Positions 5,443 through 7,174 of a stretch of DNA of 7,174 nt are shown piece after piece. The stretch spans positions 1-7,174 of the forward strand of contig SKHQ01000087.1 of NCBI GenBank assembly GCA_007116915.1, written 5' to 3'. Within the stretch, counting starts at the first letter, position 1. Each line of letters begins with the position of its first letter. The notes under the pieces are model-generated. The model searched no databases and had not been told where the DNA came from. It saw only the letters and a list, made by a program, of their open reading frames with translations. The DNA is from Candidatus Methanomethylophilaceae archaeon (GTDB lineage: Archaea; Thermoplasmatota; Thermoplasmata; Methanomassiliicoccales; Methanomethylophilaceae). The position numbers and the translations under genes are program-made.

Positions 5443-5568
5443 ATGCTCGGTATAGACGATCCTTGGATATGGACAGGCCATCTTTTCGCTATAGGTCTGA
5501 CTTTGTTTTGCCTTATATACGGATGGTTGAAATTCAACGAAGATGAGGAGGATGACATAGATGGTTGA
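5443..5568 (+). CDS. Symporter small accessory protein
   Basis: A 41-residue protein with one hydrophobic membrane segment at about residues 10-28 and an acidic tail (EDEEDD at 33-38). It begins MLGIDDPWIW, which resembles the small accessory proteins encoded just before sodium:solute symporter genes in many archaea and bacteria. The order here is exactly that. It probably associates with the symporter in the membrane, though its biochemical role is not established. GGAGG at 5431-5435 lies 7 bases before the ATG. The stop (TGA) overlaps the symporter start by 8 bases. The codons of the acidic tail (GAGGAGG at 5545-5551) also form the Shine-Dalgarno site of the symporter, so translation of the two genes is linked. 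Confidence 0.8.
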   Translation: MLGIDDPWIWTGHLFAIGLTLFCLIYGWLKFNEDEEDDIDG

Positions 5569-7174
5569 TACCGGAGTCAACATGACCCTCTTCGCGGTGG
5601 TGGCCATAGGTTACCTCGCATTGACAATTGCTCTAGGAGTATACGGTTACCGTAAGACCCTGCGAAACGAGGACTTCATGGTGGGTGGCAGGAAGATCAA
5701 CCCTGTGATATTGGCTTTGTCCTACGGTGCCACTTTCCTGAGCACTGCGGCCATCATCGGTTTCGGTGGTGTCTCCGGTCAGTTGGGAATGGGTACGATT
5801 TGGCTCGTGGCCCTGAACATCCTTGTCGGTCTGATTATCGCTTTCATCGTGTTCGGGAAGAGGACCAGGCGCATGGGAAAACGTCTCAACGCGCTGACCT
5901 TCCCCGACTTTCTCGGTAGGGCTTTCAAATCCCCTTTCATTCAGGTATTCTCCGCTGCGATCATCCTTCTTGGTATGCCGATCTATTCCGCCGCCGTCCT
6001 TTTGGGCGGCGTCAACTTCGTCGTGGCTTCCTTGGACATCGATCGTAACGTCGCTCTCTTCGGACTCGCACTCATAGTCACGATCTACGTGGCATACGGC
6101 GGCATCATTGCTGTGATGTACAACGATGCCCTGCAAGGCGGGATAATGTTCGTGGGTATGTTGATACTCCTTGCGGTTACATACATAGAACTGGGCGGAG
6201 TCGTTGAAGCCCATCAGGCCCTGACCAATCTATCGCCTCAGGTTCCTGCTGGCCTGTCTGATGCCGGAATGACGGGATGGACGTCCTTCCCTGCTTTCGG
6301 CACACCTTTATGGTACACGTTCGTCACCACTTTCCTGTTAGGCGTAGGCATAGGGGCTTTGGCCCAACCGCAACTCGCCGTCAGGTACATGACGGCAGAG
6401 AGCGGACGGTCCTTGAACCGTGCTCTCATGGTGGGTGGTGTTTTCATACTGGTCGTGGTCGGTTCAGCCTACACCGTCGGCCCCCTAAGCAACGTCTACT
6501 TCTTCAACACCTATGGAGAGGTCGCATGGGTGTTTGCTGATCGCAACACCGATATGATAATACCGATTTTCGTCAACGAGATATTCGGGGGCAGTGTACT
6601 TGGAGAATTGTTCATTGTCCTATTCCTGTTGACTCTACTCTGTGCGGCCATGAGCACATTGAGCTCTCTGCTCCACACCATGGGCGCATCGGCAGGATAT
6701 GACATATGGAGGCATGTACGTGCCCGACGCTCCGGCAGTTACACCGCCGAGGAGGTTCTCTTCGGTCATGACAAGGACTTGGTAAAATCCATGCGGGCGG
6801 CGCGTATCGGAACCATGGTCATGATAGTCGTCACCGTTATTGTGACATACTACATGCCTGCGAACATAATCGCCCGTTCGACAGCAGTCTTCATGGGTCT
6901 GACGGCGGCTGCCTTGCTGCCTGCCTACACCCATGTCCTGTTCGCCAAGAACCCGAACACCCGTGCGGCTAAATGGAGCATTGTGGCCGGGACAGTGGCA
7001 TGGTTGACATGGGGACTGTTCATCCATGGCACCAACGCCACACAGATCGGGTTGAGAGACTCCCTGTTCCCTGGTGCAACCTGGCCGGGCGTCCCGTATT
7101 CCGTCATAGATCCCTTGGTGGTCGGTTTACCGATATCCATAGTGGTTCTATTGGCCATTTTCCTCTATGATCGG
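5561..7174 (+). CDS. Sodium:solute symporter (SSS family), 3' truncated
   Basis: 538 residues are visible with no stop before the window end. It is an integral membrane cation-coupled transporter with the LeuT-type fold of the SSS family. Hydrophobic segments lie near residues 9-29, 48-68, 79-98, 126-150, 163-183, 192-211, 253-275, 289-307, 347-370, 416-432, 440-460, 472-488 and 515-535. Family marks are EDFMVGGRKI (37-46), a glycine-rich second helix ending GFGG, AQPQLAVRYM (268-277), and CAAMSTLSSL (361-370). In the last, Ser365 and Thr366 match the Na+ site residues Ser340 and Thr341 of PutP. By eye the position of PutP Asp55 is not acidic here (Phe59), so it is not a close proline carrier. 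The substrate is unknown; a carboxylate for the upstream ligases is only a contextual guess. The ATG at 5561 is chosen for its Shine-Dalgarno (GGAGG, 5547-5551) and overlap with the small gene. Another ATG lies at 5582. Confidence 0.9.
   Translation, partial: MVDTGVNMTLFAVVAIGYLALTIALGVYGYRKTLRNEDFMVGGRKINPVILALSYGATFLSTAAIIGFGGVSGQLGMGTIWLVALNILVGLIIAFIVFGKRTRRMGKRLNALTFPDFLGRAFKSPFIQVFSAAIILLGMPIYSAAVLLGGVNFVVASLDIDRNVALFGLALIVTIYVAYGGIIAVMYNDALQGGIMFVGMLILLAVTYIELGGVVEAHQALTNLSPQVPAGLSDAGMTGWTSFPAFGTPLWYTFVTTFLLGVGIGALAQPQLAVRYMTAESGRSLNRALMVGGVFILVVVGSAYTVGPLSNVYFFNTYGEVAWVFADRNTDMIIPIFVNEIFGGSVLGELFIVLFLLTLLCAAMSTLSSLLHTMGASAGYDIWRHVRARRSGSYTAEEVLFGHDKDLVKSMRAARIGTMVMIVVTVIVTYYMPANIIARSTAVFMGLTAAALLPAYTHVLFAKNPNTRAAKWSIVAGTVAWLTWGLFIHGTNATQIGLRDSLFPGATWPGVPYSVIDPLVVGLPISIVVLLAIFLYDR

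Noticed and set aside
5633..6214. A 193-residue minus-strand frame inside the symporter gene
   Set aside because: It is His/Asp/Glu-rich and low-complexity, as expected for the antisense of a membrane-protein gene. The plus strand reads a clear SSS transporter.
1..7174. CRISPR array, insertion sequence, tRNA or att site
   Set aside because: No regularly spaced repeats, transposase-like frames, terminal inverted repeats or tRNA cloverleaf were seen on either strand.

Overview
The window looks archaeal. Its promoters have TATA-box character, one gene appears to be leaderless, and it carries a SelB-like elongation-factor paralogue (the aSelBL family) known mainly from methanogens and some other archaea. 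Thermoplasmata, and within them possibly Methanomassiliicoccales, is my best guess from gene content and base composition. There is no rRNA or marker gene here to prove it. The point matters because that order decodes UAG as pyrrolysine, and two genes in this window end in TAG.

Layout, left to right. Positions 1-103 are an edge with no assignable gene. A minus-strand gene (104-748) encodes a 214-residue protein with a HEPN-like R-x4-H motif. It diverges across about 96 bp from a plus-strand run: paaK-like aryl-acid CoA ligase (845-2143), tandem-ACT-domain protein (2143-2571), and aSelBL (2583-3536). These three are packed with start/stop overlaps or a short gap. After an 85-bp gap with its own promoter-like elements, the paaK-ACT pair occurs a second time (3622-4926 and 4923-5345). 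After a further 97-bp gap holding a promoter-like box and a strong dyad come a 41-residue symporter accessory protein (5443-5568) and a sodium:solute symporter (5561 to the window end, truncated).

Interpretation. The two ligases align without gaps and most positions are the same or similar, so the paaK-ACT module was duplicated and aSelBL lies between the copies. From family knowledge, such ligases activate phenylacetate-type aryl acids to CoA thioesters. In methanogens this is linked to making aromatic amino acids via indolepyruvate-type oxidoreductases, which are not in this window. The ACT proteins are the likely amino-acid sensors. The symporter could import an organic acid, but its substrate cannot be read from sequence. 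The aSelBL protein has lost all recognisable GTP-binding motifs while keeping EF-Tu-like domains 2 and 3. Its place inside an aryl-acid activation cluster is the most unusual feature of the window.
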